From positions 478,808 to 542,807 of the forward strand of contig NZ_VLPL01000001.1 in assembly GCF_007558725.1 (NCBI RefSeq): a stretch of 64,000 nt of DNA, read 5' to 3'. The notes beneath the pieces are model-generated. The model saw only the letters and a list, made by a program, of their open reading frames with translations, had not been told where the DNA came from and did no database searches. The position numbers and the translations under genes are program-made. Shown here in pieces: positions 33,223 through 43,506 of the stretch. Source of the stretch: Fluviicola chungangensis. GTDB lineage: Bacteria; Bacteroidota; Bacteroidia; Flavobacteriales_D; Crocinitomicaceae. How positions within the stretch are numbered: the first letter of the stretch is position 1; every line of letters begins with the position of its first letter.

Positions 33223-36200
33223 ATGAAAACTTTTTTGGCTATTTTCTCTTTTCTGTTATTTACCTCACAGGTATTTTGTGGCTGGAACCCGGTAAATACA
33301 GGTATTAATGACGATTTTACCAGCATTTCTTTCAAAGGTAATGTAGGACTCATGACCGGAAAGAAAGGTGCGTACATGTCCACGAATGTAGGCGCAACTG
33401 CCGGCACATGGACAAGAATACAAAACTTTGTCAATCCGTCTGATTCCGTTATTTACAATCATAGTCAATTTTATTCGTCGGTGCGAGCCAACATGAGTTC
33501 CAATAATTTTATATACTTCTGCGGAAAGGACACTGTCAGCTCAGTCGGTGTGATTTTTCGTTACAATATAGGCACTAACAACCTTCAATTGGTCCATACC
33601 GGTGGAAGCAAATTTTATAAGATCACTGGCAAACCAAACACCAACCATATCTATGTGGTGGGAAATAATGGAATCCTCGTCTATTTCAGTGAATCAAATC
33701 CTGTTGTTAATTACATTCCAACTACTTATTCATTTGATTTAAAATCAATAAGTATTGCAACAAACACCTTACTAATCGGAGCAGATGATTACCTGATAAA
33801 TGGAACAATCGATAACATTTCTCCCAATATCATTACATTTTCTCAAAACTATTTACCGTCCAGGAATTTTCGGGATGTGATCCAAATTGGCTCATTCAAT
33901 ATGTATGCCGTGGGGAAAAATTATGCCCGCACGCAAAGTGGTAATACAATAACAGAAGCACATCAATATTACCGGGATTCCTTAATGGGAAATTCGGTCA
34001 CATACAACACCAATCAGGTGTATATCGGAACGGATAATGGCATTTACAAGTCGTATTCTTCCAGCAATATCATGGAGTTTCAACCGACTTCAACAGGGTA
34101 CACCATTTACGATATTGCCTACGTGACCAGTACAAATTTATTGGCTTGCGGAAATAACGGAACCATTCTTTTCACAACAGATTTGGGAGGCACAGTTGAG
34201 CCATATGCTCAGATCGATTACAACGGAGGATGTCTGGATACTCCACAATCCATTTCTTCTACCAAAGGAACGGTTAGCAGTTGTTCCAATTATGTCGATA
34301 ACACGCTTATTACCTCGACCTGTTCCAATTATGGATATACATTTTCAACTCCCGGCACGCATACCATCAAACTGGTGGTTTCCAACGGAGGCTATTCCAA
34401 AACAATTACCAAAACGATTACCATAGTTGCTATTCCCCAAATTAATTTGCCAACCGATGTTTTGGATACGATCCTTTGCAAACAGGGAAATCTGGATATT
34501 ACGATACACAATTCTGAGAACGGGATTTTTTATACCCTTTTAAAAACCGGAAGTCCAACTATTTACGGCACATCAGGGAATGGAGACGGAACCGACTTAA
34601 ACTTCCAGTCCATCACATTCAACCAGGCCAGCAATTTCTATTTGCGTGCAACTAATTCCAATGTGCCTGCCTGTTACAAGAATTTCACGGATACCATTTC
34701 AATAACTGTAGAGAAACCTGTTGCACGCGTTTATTTCGATATCATCAATGCGGAAGTCAATGAAGATGTACGTTTTTACCAACGCTGTGTAAATGCCAGT
34801 AATTTTGAATGGCAGTTTACAAATAGCCCTGTACTAACAACTTCGAATAATCCAACACCCGTTAATTCATTTACAGGACTGGGTTCTTCACAAGTTACCC
34901 TGATTGCAGGAACAGCTAATAATTGTTACGATACCACAACCGTTCGCGGACCGTTTATTTACCAGCCCTACTCAACAGATTCTTCGTGGATATTCCGAAA
35001 TAAAATAGTTACCCCGCTTACGGCGCCAAGCCAAACTGTTCCGGGAGATATCAAAAAAATGATCAAGTGCAGGAATGGAGGTTATTTTGTATTAGGAAAT
35101 TATGTCGACAGAATCCTGGAGTCCCGTATTGGGGATTCATTGAGTCTTCCTGCAAAGGGAGGTTATCTTGCGAAATACAACAATTATGGAATCTTAAAAT
35201 GGTGTGTCAGAACAACTTCATTTGGTAATTCCGGTGGTGGATTTTCTGAAATTTACAGCAGTATCAAAGAAGATAGCCAGGGAAATATTTTGATGATCGG
35301 AGATAACCCGACAGTTTTAGTTGACAACAAAGGGGATTCAATAGCGAATAATCAATCTTTTGTGGTAAAGCTTGACTCACTTGGAAATACGATCTGGTAC
35401 CGGGGCACTTCACTTTTCTATGATTTGAGAATATACTCTATGGAAACTGACGCCAACGATGATGTATACATTTCAACTACTTTCTTAAATTATACTACAC
35501 CTGTTCAATTGCTTTCTGCACCTTTTTACTTGAACGGTTTGCTTGTCGAGACTATCACAAACAGTGATCATATTTGTAGTGATTGCATGGGACAAAATGT
35601 AATCCTAAAACTGGATGGCCAAACCGGCACAACACTATCTGACTTTATGATTGAAAGCAGAGGTAATTTTGGAGCAAAACTGTCATTTGATTCTGCAAAT
35701 AATCTTTATCTGTGGGGAAGCAGACAATCCAATATCGTGATACACGAACCTTCCGGTATAGATACGATCATGCTAAATACTACCTACTTAAACAGCCAAT
35801 TGTTTATTTGTAAATTTGATCCTTCAGGAAATTACCTCTGGAGATTTTCCGGTTCAACTTCAGGTGTAAATGCAGAGAATTCTATTGCAACATTAAAAAT
35901 TGATGCGCTGGGAGATCTTTATTTCACCGGGAACAATACCTTCAATCCGGTTTTTCAAAATAACATGCAATTTATAAACGCTGATAATAGCGTCAGTAAT
36001 TTCACCGGTGGACAATTCTTTGTGGCAAAAGTAAACACGAATGGAATTACCCAATGGATCAACGGAAATTACAACAGTTATTATGGCTGGGGACTGGATC
36101 TTCTGCTGGATGAGGACACTTTATTTGTCCTGGGAAGTGTCTTTAACAATTCAACAACCTCAGGAACTTCATTTGTTCAGTGTGAAATGCTGGGACAAAA

Positions 36201-37488
36201 CAGCTTGTCTGTTCCAATAAATTCAGATGATTTATGTTATTTCATTTCAAAGTATGATCTGAACGGAAATATTTCAAACGTTTACCTGAGTCAGACTACA
36301 GGTGCCTACAATGGATTTGACTTAACACCGGTCAGTAATTCAAATCTAATTCGTTTGGATGACGGATATTTTTTAATGACCAAAGCTATCTGGTTATTTA
36401 ATGCGGATACATTACAACCAAATGGATCTGATTTCGGTTATTCCTTAAATTATACTCCACATACTAACGGCATACATATGAAGTTTCAACTGGAACAGGG
36501 TGTAGTATTTAATCCGCATTATTTCCAGTTGGTTATTGATTCCGTTTGTTACAATTACACATACGCTTTCCCCGACGGAAGTGAAATTCCTCATGTAACT
36601 GCACCCTTCGTGCACATTGATTCCCTGGTAGCATTGAACGGGATGGACAGCATTATCCGATATGAGGTATCCGTACCTTTAAATCATGAATCTGATCACT
36701 ATATTACGATCTGTCAGGGAGGAGAATACGAAATTCCCAATGACACAATACTTACAGGAATTCAACCGAATTATTCATATACTCAAATCATTTCTTCCCC
36801 GAATGCCTGTGATAGTTTTGCACACTACCACTTCTTTGTAACTCCGCCTCCTGCCGCTTCAGCCATTCACTTTATATCCGCTTGTCAGGGAGAAAATGTC
36901 ATACTCCCCGACGGAAGTATTATCACCAATGTTCAAACAAGCCAACAGGTTATCATTGCACTTCAAAGTGTTAGCGGATGTGATAGTTTAGTCAGTGTTG
37001 CAATGCAGGTTGCAGCATTGAACACAGACATTACGCTCTCGGGAAATAGCCTGTACACCAGTAATCTCAGCGGAGCTTCCTTTCAATGGGTTAATTGTAA
37101 TGCAAACTTTGCTGCAATTCCCGGAGAAACTTCGCCAGTCTTTACTCCTACAGCAAATGGAAATTATGCAGTCATCGTCACAGATAACGGATGCAGCGAC
37201 ACATCAGCTTGTTTCCTGTATACGAATCTTTCCATCAACGAACTGGACCAATCTATTTCCGTTTACCCGAATCCGACAACCGATAAAGCATTGATTACTT
37301 TTGAAAATATTATCGGATCAGCTAATATTGAAGTATATTCCGGTGACGGAAGAAAAATCCTTGAAATACCGGCGGAAGGGATCATACAGTATGAACTGGA
37401 TCTGAGTCCGTTTGAAAAAGGAACCTATTTTGTTCGCATCAGAACAGAGGAAAACAACCAATCGGAGTTTATTCTTGTAAAAAATTAG
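33223..37488 (+). CDS. Giant secreted protein with T9SS type A sorting domain
   Basis: 1421 residues; signal peptide MKTFLAIFSFLLFTSQVFCG. Residues about 25-330 contain short propeller-like repeats (ISFKGNVGLMTGKKGAYMSTNVG, IYVVGNNGILVYF, LLACGNNGTILFTTDLGG). A PKD-like domain (about 335-410) follows, then a second propeller-like region with SBBP-type units (GGYLAKYNNYGILKWCVR, VVKLDSLGNTIWYRG, ICKFDPSGNYLWRF). The end, SVYPNPTTDKALITFENI...GTYFVRI, is a type A T9SS sorting domain. It is likely a cell-surface or released protein. Unlike the 15734-20404 adhesin it has no SprF-like partner next door, as expected for type A cargo. Confidence 0.85.
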   Translation: MKTFLAIFSFLLFTSQVFCGWNPVNTGINDDFTSISFKGNVGLMTGKKGAYMSTNVGATAGTWTRIQNFVNPSDSVIYNHSQFYSSVRANMSSNNFIYFCGKDTVSSVGVIFRYNIGTNNLQLVHTGGSKFYKITGKPNTNHIYVVGNNGILVYFSESNPVVNYIPTTYSFDLKSISIATNTLLIGADDYLINGTIDNISPNIITFSQNYLPSRNFRDVIQIGSFNMYAVGKNYARTQSGNTITEAHQYYRDSLMGNSVTYNTNQVYIGTDNGIYKSYSSSNIMEFQPTSTGYTIYDIAYVTSTNLLACGNNGTILFTTDLGGTVEPYAQIDYNGGCLDTPQSISSTKGTVSSCSNYVDNTLITSTCSNYGYTFSTPGTHTIKLVVSNGGYSKTITKTITIVAIPQINLPTDVLDTILCKQGNLDITIHNSENGIFYTLLKTGSPTIYGTSGNGDGTDLNFQSITFNQASNFYLRATNSNVPACYKNFTDTISITVEKPVARVYFDIINAEVNEDVRFYQRCVNASNFEWQFTNSPVLTTSNNPTPVNSFTGLGSSQVTLIAGTANNCYDTTTVRGPFIYQPYSTDSSWIFRNKIVTPLTAPSQTVPGDIKKMIKCRNGGYFVLGNYVDRILESRIGDSLSLPAKGGYLAKYNNYGILKWCVRTTSFGNSGGGFSEIYSSIKEDSQGNILMIGDNPTVLVDNKGDSIANNQSFVVKLDSLGNTIWYRGTSLFYDLRIYSMETDANDDVYISTTFLNYTTPVQLLSAPFYLNGLLVETITNSDHICSDCMGQNVILKLDGQTGTTLSDFMIESRGNFGAKLSFDSANNLYLWGSRQSNIVIHEPSGIDTIMLNTTYLNSQLFICKFDPSGNYLWRFSGSTSGVNAENSIATLKIDALGDLYFTGNNTFNPVFQNNMQFINADNSVSNFTGGQFFVAKVNTNGITQWINGNYNSYYGWGLDLLLDEDTLFVLGSVFNNSTTSGTSFVQCEMLGQNSLSVPINSDDLCYFISKYDLNGNISNVYLSQTTGAYNGFDLTPVSNSNLIRLDDGYFLMTKAIWLFNADTLQPNGSDFGYSLNYTPHTNGIHMKFQLEQGVVFNPHYFQLVIDSVCYNYTYAFPDGSEIPHVTAPFVHIDSLVALNGMDSIIRYEVSVPLNHESDHYITICQGGEYEIPNDTILTGIQPNYSYTQIISSPNACDSFAHYHFFVTPPPAASAIHFISACQGENVILPDGSIITNVQTSQQVIIALQSVSGCDSLVSVAMQVAALNTDITLSGNSLYTSNLSGASFQWVNCNANFAAIPGETSPVFTPTANGNYAVIVTDNGCSDTSACFLYTNLSINELDQSISVYPNPTTDKALITFENIIGSANIEVYSGDGRKILEIPAEGIIQYELDLSPFEKGTYFVRIRTEENNQSEFILVKN

Positions 37489-37508
37489 AGCACTATTAAA
37501 AGCATGAA

Positions 37509-38597
37509 ATGGGACGATTGATCAAACACACAAGGGACTTAACAGTCAATCGTCCGGAACCGATAACGGAAAACATTCCGGTACTGGAATATTCGAAGAA
37601 CATTGATCCGAAATACGCAGTTGAAGCCTTGATGGAAGGAAATTATGTGTTAATCGCAGATCAGTTCAGCAGTGGAATTTCAGTGCTTGAGGCCTTGAAA
37701 AAACGACTTTCAAAAAAAACAATTACTGATTCCTTTCAATCCCAGCGCACCTATCGCGAAACTTTTAGAAAAGCAACTCAGTTATTACTCATTGAAATTT
37801 CGGATCACCAACTGCATGTGCGGAAAGCTCCTGAAATTGGCTGGATCAAAATCCTTTATCCTGAACTTACGGATTTTTTTCTTCCATTCACGGATGTCCA
37901 GGGATTAAACAGTTCGTGGCAGTGGTATAAAAAGGGAATTCGCATTCCGGGACTAAACCAAATGCTGCATCCGTTTTACGGAACCTATTTCCCCACCCGT
38001 TTTGAACACATTGAGTTATTTGTTTCTTACCTGAAGAACTATTCCGGTAAAAAAGACCGTGCATTTGATGTTGGAATCGGAAGCGGGATTTTAAGTAAAT
38101 TATTCCATCAGTTTGATTTTAAGGAAGTTCACGCTTCGGATATTAACCCAAATGCATTGATCGGGATCCTCCGGGAGTCAAAGCACGAAGAACATCAACC
38201 GATAAGCTTGTATTTCGGGGATCTGTTTGCTGAATCGGGCATCCAATCCGATGTTATTGCTTTCAATCCGCCGTGGATTCCGCTTCCAAAAGAGGTTTCG
38301 GGGATTGACCTGGCGATTTATTACGATCAGGAATTGTTTCCGAGATTCTTTAAGGAAGCCTCCAAACATTTAAAACCGGATGGACAAGTGGTGATTCTGT
38401 TCTCCAACCTCGCCGGATTGATGGACCCCGGCTTTATTCACCCGGTTGAACAGGAATTGGAGCAGAACAGATTTGTTTTGATTGAAAAAACGACAAAAAA
38501 AGTTGCACCGGCATCCGGAAAGACAACACGCAAAATAAATTGGCGCCAGAAAGAATTTGTAGAGTGTTGGATTTTGAAATTAAATGAAAGACGCTAA
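37509..38597 (+). CDS. SAM-dependent methyltransferase with NPPW motif
   Basis: 362 residues. The N-terminal 180 residues are unassigned; the C-terminal half is a class I methyltransferase with motif I AFDVGIGSG (185-193), acidic loop ASDINPNA (209-216) and AFNPPWIP (251-258). NPPW is typical of methyltransferases acting on planar nitrogen, such as the PrmC/HemK glutamine and N6-adenine families; the resemblance to PrmC suggests a protein or nucleic acid substrate. It starts 20 bases after the large T9SS gene, perhaps on the same transcript. Substrate unknown. Confidence 0.72.
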   Translation: MGRLIKHTRDLTVNRPEPITENIPVLEYSKNIDPKYAVEALMEGNYVLIADQFSSGISVLEALKKRLSKKTITDSFQSQRTYRETFRKATQLLLIEISDHQLHVRKAPEIGWIKILYPELTDFFLPFTDVQGLNSSWQWYKKGIRIPGLNQMLHPFYGTYFPTRFEHIELFVSYLKNYSGKKDRAFDVGIGSGILSKLFHQFDFKEVHASDINPNALIGILRESKHEEHQPISLYFGDLFAESGIQSDVIAFNPPWIPLPKEVSGIDLAIYYDQELFPRFFKEASKHLKPDGQVVILFSNLAGLMDPGFIHPVEQELEQNRFVLIEKTTKKVAPASGKTTRKINWRQKEFVECWILKLNERR

Positions 38598-38648
38598 GAT
38601 CATTTCGCGCGCGCTACAATAATATACTTCTTTTTTTTGACATCACCC

Positions 38649-38671
38649 TTCTAGGGTTATAAACCCTAGAA
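38649..38671. repeat. Perfect 23-base palindrome
   Basis: TTCTAGGGTT (38649-38658), spacer ATA, AACCCTAGAA (38662-38671). No T run follows on either strand, so it is not a classic terminator. It lies 51 bases after the methyltransferase stop and 56 bases before the next ATG. Confidence 0.85.
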
Positions 38672-38715
38672 CGAATTTAGAACCAAAATGTCTGTCTTAC
38701 ACAATTCATAATTCG

Positions 38716-38723
38716 TAATTTTG
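38716..38723 (+). promoter_or_regulatory. -7 promoter box, 4 bases before an ATG
   Basis: TAATTTTG fits TAnnTTTG; the ATG of the next gene starts at 38728, so the transcript may be leaderless. Confidence 0.6.
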
Positions 38724-38727
38724 AAAA

Positions 38728-39213
38728 ATGCAAATCAAAACAACACTCACACAATCCCAATTCGCGAAACTTACCGGAATTTTATTACTCAAAAGACTTC
38801 AGGTTCTTTTTCTCATTCTGGCAGTTTTGGGATTAATTATCGGAGCCTTAATCGCTATCTTTTTCTTTCACAATAAGGATGCATACATGCTGGTGTTTGT
38901 AGCAGTCGTATTCTTGGGATTATTTGCATTCAGTATTTTCAATAATGCCAAGCGACATTACCAAAACAACCCACGCATCCGGCAGGAGACGACTTATGAC
39001 TTTTCTGACAAAGGTGTTTTAATTGCGAAAGAAGGCTTTTCTTCCACCATTAAATGGAACGAGATTATCCGCATTCGCAAAAAAGCGGGATTGATTTTAA
39101 TCTGGCAGAACAAACTGGTCGCAAATGTGATCTCGGCAAAGGATGTAACTCCACAACAACTGGATGAAATCAAAAGCCTTATTCGGAAAAAAAATGTTCC
39201 ATCGAATTTTTGA
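38728..39213 (+). CDS. YcxB-like membrane protein
   Basis: 161 residues. Two membrane helices (about 24-48 and 53-72) are followed by a soluble C-terminal domain with TTYDFSDKGVLIAKEGFSSTIKWNEIIRI, the 'fxxdGixxxxxxxxxxixWxxixxi' pattern of YcxB-like proteins. Function of the family is unknown. The -7 box ends 4 bases before the ATG. Convergent with the TonB-receptor-like gene. Confidence 0.75.
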   Translation: MQIKTTLTQSQFAKLTGILLLKRLQVLFLILAVLGLIIGALIAIFFFHNKDAYMLVFVAVVFLGLFAFSIFNNAKRHYQNNPRIRQETTYDFSDKGVLIAKEGFSSTIKWNEIIRIRKKAGLILIWQNKLVANVISAKDVTPQQLDEIKSLIRKKNVPSNF

Positions 39214-39254
39214 ATAGATCATTTATTTTTTGACTTTTAGACTTGCTTTTTTGA

Positions 39255-41675
39255 CTAACCTCCACCCGTATTGACACGTCCTTTCAAGTCATCTGCACCG
39301 GTTCCTCTTCTTCGGCTTCCGGCAACACTCGCTTTCCCGAACTTGTAGGTAAAGCTTAAAGTGGCAACACGCGTATCCCGTTTCACATCAAAATATTCCT
39401 TGTAATTCGTGAAAGAAACATTTGCCCGGATATAATTGGTATAGAATATGTCTGTCCAAGCAAATTTGATCACTCCGCGGCTTTGCAGGATTTTCTTTTG
39501 GACGCCTATTCCCGTATGCCAAATCTCCTTAATATGATCAAAAGCATAAATTTCAGGTGTATGATACGATGCATTCCATTCAATCGACCAATCTTTTTTC
39601 AGGGTAAATGTATTCACTGTACCCAGGATCAACACTCCCGAACCCCGGTTTTTGAGATTCGTTTGTGCCACATTCCCGGAATAAAGCGCTACATATGCAT
39701 TGATATTATTCACACTGTTCCACCATTTGGTTACTTGAACCGGCGCAGAAATATTGGCATATACCAAGTCTGCCCTGCTCAAATTGATATTTGTCTGAAC
39801 CGTTACGTTCTGATTTTGTGTCAGCGGAGCAATGACCTCGGTAATGTTATCTTTGGTCGTGGCAATTCCCGCATTCACGAACAGTACATTTTTAAAGGAA
39901 TACCCCAATTCAAAGGTATAGGTTGTCTGTGGACGCAAATGAGGATTTCCCTCCCTATAAGTAGACGGATCCAGGTAGAATTTAAACGGATTCAACTGAT
40001 CGTAACTTGGTCTGTCGATTCGACGGTTCATCGTTAGTTCAAAGTGCTGTTTTTCCGAGAGATTGAAACCTAAATAAGCTGTTGGAAACAATTGAAAATA
40101 GCCCGTATCGGAAACAGCATCGGTCGTTCTCTGGATTCCTTTTACATGGGTATACTCTCCACGTGCTCCCAATTGAAAAGACCACTTTTTCCCTTCGTAA
40201 TTCCAGGTCAGATACCCCGCTCCGATGGTTTCCCTGTAAATGTAATGATTGCTTTTCGTGGTGTCGTAAACAGGTGTACCGGTACTTCGGTCATAAAACT
40301 CCAGGTCGTTATCTGCAATAACATAACTGGACTTGACTCCCGCATCCAGGAAATTTTTCACATTCAGCACTTTGTGCAGATCAACTTTGGCGGCATGAAT
40401 CGCCAGTTTTCCGTTCAAATCACCTGTAAGAATATACGCATTTTGAATAGGAGTTCCGTTTAAGTCATAATATCCCGTATGGAAGCGTTGATTGTTTTCA
40501 TTCTGATAAGCCGCATAATCCAAGTCCGCCGTCACCTCGGAACCGCTAGAATCCAGTACGTGCTTGTAGTTCACATTCGCAGAACCGTTGAACCATTTTT
40601 CCTTTCGGTCATTGGTGGTTTCAAAACGGGAAGAATTGACATCCTGTTGCATTTGTACATCCGATTTGTTGATTCCGTCTATCGTGTAGGCATTACTCAT
40701 TCCGTTTACCACAAAACTGAGCGCATTTTTCATGTTTAACTGGAAATCCATTCCGAACCGGGCACTGTGATTGGAAACCGGGAATTTTAGATCGTTATCC
40801 TGGATATACGCTCCAACAAAAGTATCCTGCTGATAGAACCGCCGTTCCAGGATCAGGTGATTGAAGCCTTTCCGGTAAGCATAATTATACGACCCGAAAA
40901 TATTTACTTTTTTATTCCGGTGATTCAGCGAAATTCCTGCCCCGGCCTTCGGATAAACTCCTTGGCCGTAATTAACTGTTGCTGTCCCGTTCGTACCCAG
41001 GCGCGTATCTTTCTTCAAACGAATATTGATAATGGCCGAACCTGCCGCATCGTATTTTGCGGAAGGATTGCTGATCAGTTCAATTTTGTCGATCGCTGAA
41101 GAAGGAATTCCTCTTAAATAATTAGCCAGATCTGTTCCCGACATGGGCTGTGCTTTTCCGTCAATTTGAACAATAATTCCACTTTTTCCGTTCAGGCTGA
41201 TATTGTCTGTCGAACTGGCACTTACCCCGGGCGATTTTTCCAGGATCTCAAAAGCGGAAGAACCTGTTGCACTCAACGATTGCTCCACGTTCAGTACCAT
41301 CATACCCGGTTTGCGTTCGATCATTGGTTTTGAAGCGGAAACCGTCACCTCTTCTACCTGCCTGGTCTTATTCCGGAAAGCCAAATTGAGTTCGGATGCA
41401 GCTGAAAATGGAATCGCCGGCGTAGTAAACTCTGTAAAATTCTCGTGAGTTACACGAATAAAAACAGTATCCACCGGGATCACATCCGCCTCAAAATGCC
41501 CGTCTTCTTCCGAGACCGCCATAGATAACAAGGTGGAATCTGCCGAATAGATAAACAATACAGCATCTGCCACACTTTCATTTTCGGGATTGAAAATGCG
41601 GCCCTTTATCCATGCTTTCTCCTGTGAAAAGGATTGAAAAGAAACGAGCAAACAAATAAGCAGTCTTGTTTTCAT
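39255..41675 (-). CDS. TonB-receptor-like outer-membrane beta-barrel protein
   Basis: 806 residues from the ATG at 41675, where the signal peptide MKTRLLICLLVSFQSFSQ begins. Order: carboxypeptidase-regulatory-like domain (WIKGRIFNPENESVADAVLF, about 22-105), a plug-like domain (MVLNVEQSLSATGSSAFEIL...GKSGIIVQIDGKAQPM...GIPSSAIDKIELISNPSAKYDAAGSAIINI), then a long barrel of 'outer membrane protein beta-barrel family' type. No TonB box is obvious, which is common in this subgroup, so energised uptake is not certain. The substrate is unknown. Gene stands alone; an inverted repeat lies in the divergent spacer upstream. Confidence 0.88.
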   Translation of the reverse strand: MKTRLLICLLVSFQSFSQEKAWIKGRIFNPENESVADAVLFIYSADSTLLSMAVSEEDGHFEADVIPVDTVFIRVTHENFTEFTTPAIPFSAASELNLAFRNKTRQVEEVTVSASKPMIERKPGMMVLNVEQSLSATGSSAFEILEKSPGVSASSTDNISLNGKSGIIVQIDGKAQPMSGTDLANYLRGIPSSAIDKIELISNPSAKYDAAGSAIINIRLKKDTRLGTNGTATVNYGQGVYPKAGAGISLNHRNKKVNIFGSYNYAYRKGFNHLILERRFYQQDTFVGAYIQDNDLKFPVSNHSARFGMDFQLNMKNALSFVVNGMSNAYTIDGINKSDVQMQQDVNSSRFETTNDRKEKWFNGSANVNYKHVLDSSGSEVTADLDYAAYQNENNQRFHTGYYDLNGTPIQNAYILTGDLNGKLAIHAAKVDLHKVLNVKNFLDAGVKSSYVIADNDLEFYDRSTGTPVYDTTKSNHYIYRETIGAGYLTWNYEGKKWSFQLGARGEYTHVKGIQRTTDAVSDTGYFQLFPTAYLGFNLSEKQHFELTMNRRIDRPSYDQLNPFKFYLDPSTYREGNPHLRPQTTYTFELGYSFKNVLFVNAGIATTKDNITEVIAPLTQNQNVTVQTNINLSRADLVYANISAPVQVTKWWNSVNNINAYVALYSGNVAQTNLKNRGSGVLILGTVNTFTLKKDWSIEWNASYHTPEIYAFDHIKEIWHTGIGVQKKILQSRGVIKFAWTDIFYTNYIRANVSFTNYKEYFDVKRDTRVATLSFTYKFGKASVAGSRRRGTGADDLKGRVNTGGG

Positions 41676-41821
41676 TGAAATTGATTTGAACAAAGATCCA
41701 CTTAATTGATTTATCAATTATTTATTTGTTACCAGCTGTTTTTAGTGATTGCTGAGCGGTTTTTTGTGCGGATGAAAGAATAAGTCCAACGTTGAAACAA
41801 TCGGTTCTATAATGATCCAAA

Positions 41822-41842
41822 CCGATAAAATAACCTTATCGG
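41822..41842. promoter_or_regulatory. Inverted repeat in divergent spacer, possible operator
   Basis: CCGATAA (41822-41828), 7-base spacer, TTATCGG (41836-41842): a perfect 7-7-7 inverted repeat in the 301-base spacer between the divergent TonB-receptor-like and DMT transporter genes. No T run follows. It could be a regulator site; no regulator gene is adjacent. Confidence 0.4.
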
Positions 41843-41976
41843 GATCCGGCGAACTTAAACGCATTACCTCCTTTATTTTTTGCGATCAAAATTAATTTGA
41901 TTACTATATCGCTTTAGCTGAACAGGCATGTAATCCCGGTCGAAAAAAGGAGTAATTTTAGGTTTCAAAGAGATTT

Positions 41977-42852
41977 ATGAGCAAGCTTAGAGGCGCATTA
42001 TTTGTAGGATTTGGAGCAGCGAGTTACGGAATTCTTGCCACCATTGTGAAGTATGCCAACAACCAGGACGCACACACCAGTATTCTTACATTTTACCAAT
42101 CACTAACCGGAGTAATCGTTTTGTTTATTCTGATGCAATTTGCCAAAACAAAGCAAACTCCGGTAAAAGCAAGTTTAAAATCCAAATCAAAACTGATCCT
42201 TTTCGGCATATCCATGGGGTTGACAAGCTGTTTTTACTACATCGCCATCCAAACAATCTCTGTTTCCATCGGGATTATCCTATTGATGCAATCTATTTGG
42301 ATGAGCGTGGTGTGGGAAATGATTCAAACACAAAAAATGGCTCACTGGCTTAAGATTGTGGGGAGTTTCTGCGTATTGGGCGGAACCGTCCTGGCTACAA
42401 ATCTGATGGAAGAAGATGTACACATTTCGATGGAAGGAATCATTTACGGGTTGCTGGCAGCCTTGTCGTACACAGTCAGTATGCATGCTTCCAACCACAT
42501 TGAAACGCAGTTATCCAGCGTGGTACGCAGTTTTTGGCTCATCGTAGGAAGTTTGCTTACCGTGACGGTCTATTGGAATATCCAGATCTGGGAACACTGG
42601 GACTGGGTGATTTTTCTTCAATTCGGAATTATACTGGGACTTTTCGGAACAGTAATCCCTCCTATCCTGTTCAATATCGGGATTCCGCAAACCGGTTTGG
42701 GATTAGCGGGAATTTTGGCCGCAATCGAGATCCCTGTTTCGATCTGCTCTGCACAGCTAATCCTGCGTGAAACCGTAACAGGTATTCAATGGCTGGGAGT
42801 TGGGATCATCATTGCAACGGTTGTGGTGATTAATGCCAGAAAAACGAATTAA
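41977..42852 (+). CDS. EamA/DMT-family transporter
   Basis: 291 residues with ten predicted membrane helices in two similar halves, each an EamA domain (KLRGALFVGFGAASYGILAT at the start; EGIIYGLLAALSYTVSM at about 149-165). Drug/metabolite transporters of this group export metabolites or amino acids across the inner membrane. Specificity cannot be inferred. Upstream TAATTTTA at about 41952 is a weak -7 box. Single gene. Confidence 0.88.
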   Translation: MSKLRGALFVGFGAASYGILATIVKYANNQDAHTSILTFYQSLTGVIVLFILMQFAKTKQTPVKASLKSKSKLILFGISMGLTSCFYYIAIQTISVSIGIILLMQSIWMSVVWEMIQTQKMAHWLKIVGSFCVLGGTVLATNLMEEDVHISMEGIIYGLLAALSYTVSMHASNHIETQLSSVVRSFWLIVGSLLTVTVYWNIQIWEHWDWVIFLQFGIILGLFGTVIPPILFNIGIPQTGLGLAGILAAIEIPVSICSAQLILRETVTGIQWLGVGIIIATVVVINARKTN

Positions 42853-43050
42853 CCCCCTTTTATTCCCACACAGATGCACAATGGAACGCAAAAGGAATAC
42901 ATAATCACGATCTCCACTTGCGGTATAGCTCTTTCTTTTTACTGCAAATGCACAAATTTTGATGGTACCTACCGGTCAACAGGGTGCTAACCACTAATTG
43001 ATTACTATAAAAGTCTTCACATTCAATCTACGCAGGATAAGAAGAAATAA

Positions 43051-43254
43051 TCAATCCTCCCAACCGCATAATTTCAACCCCAATTTTTCGGCTTCGGAAA
43101 CAGTCGTTTTCTTCACTTCGTGTTTGCAGTTATTGAGTCCGCGGCAATCGCGTTTATAATGATAGGCAACAGAGCTTGGTGAGTCACAAACATAGACCGT
43201 TCCATCTCCGGAGGAGAAACAACACGCAAGAGCAAGGGCAAAAAGGGTTTTCAT
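43051..43254 (-). CDS. Small secreted cysteine-containing protein
   Basis: 67 residues; short signal peptide (MKTLFALALACCFSSG), then VYVCDSPSSVAYHYKRDCRGLNNCKHEVKKTTVSEAEKLGLKLCGWED. The 'VYVCxSxxxxxYHxxxxCxGLxxC' block with a final 'AxxxGxxxCxxC/W' recurs in small Bacteroidota proteins and hints at metal binding by Cys and His, though the last CxxC here is reduced to CGW. Function unknown. The 198-base spacer upstream of it to the DMT gene and 264 bases on its other side hold no other recognisable gene. Confidence 0.65.
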   Translation of the reverse strand: MKTLFALALACCFSSGDGTVYVCDSPSSVAYHYKRDCRGLNNCKHEVKKTTVSEAEKLGLKLCGWED

Positions 43255-43506
43255 GTGAACAGTTCGGTTTTCGTAAATAGTTTCAATTATTTGGCGAATA
43301 TACTCAATTCATTCATTTTCAATTCGTTTTTTGTGTTTTTCAGCAAACCCAAACTGAAGTGCAGTGCGCTACCTGTTTACTTTTTTGCTGGTCTTCCTCC
43401 AGTCGATAAGCTTTTGGTGCCATAACGAATATTATTCACTGGATTCAAAGGGGCATTTTCACCTATTTTAAAGCGAAGAAAAAATAGCCGGTCAGGTGAA
43501 TTTCAC

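Noticed and set aside
41946-41952. AAAGGAG-like string as ribosome binding site of the DMT gene
   Set aside because: It lies about 25-30 bases before the ATG, too far for a Shine-Dalgarno role.
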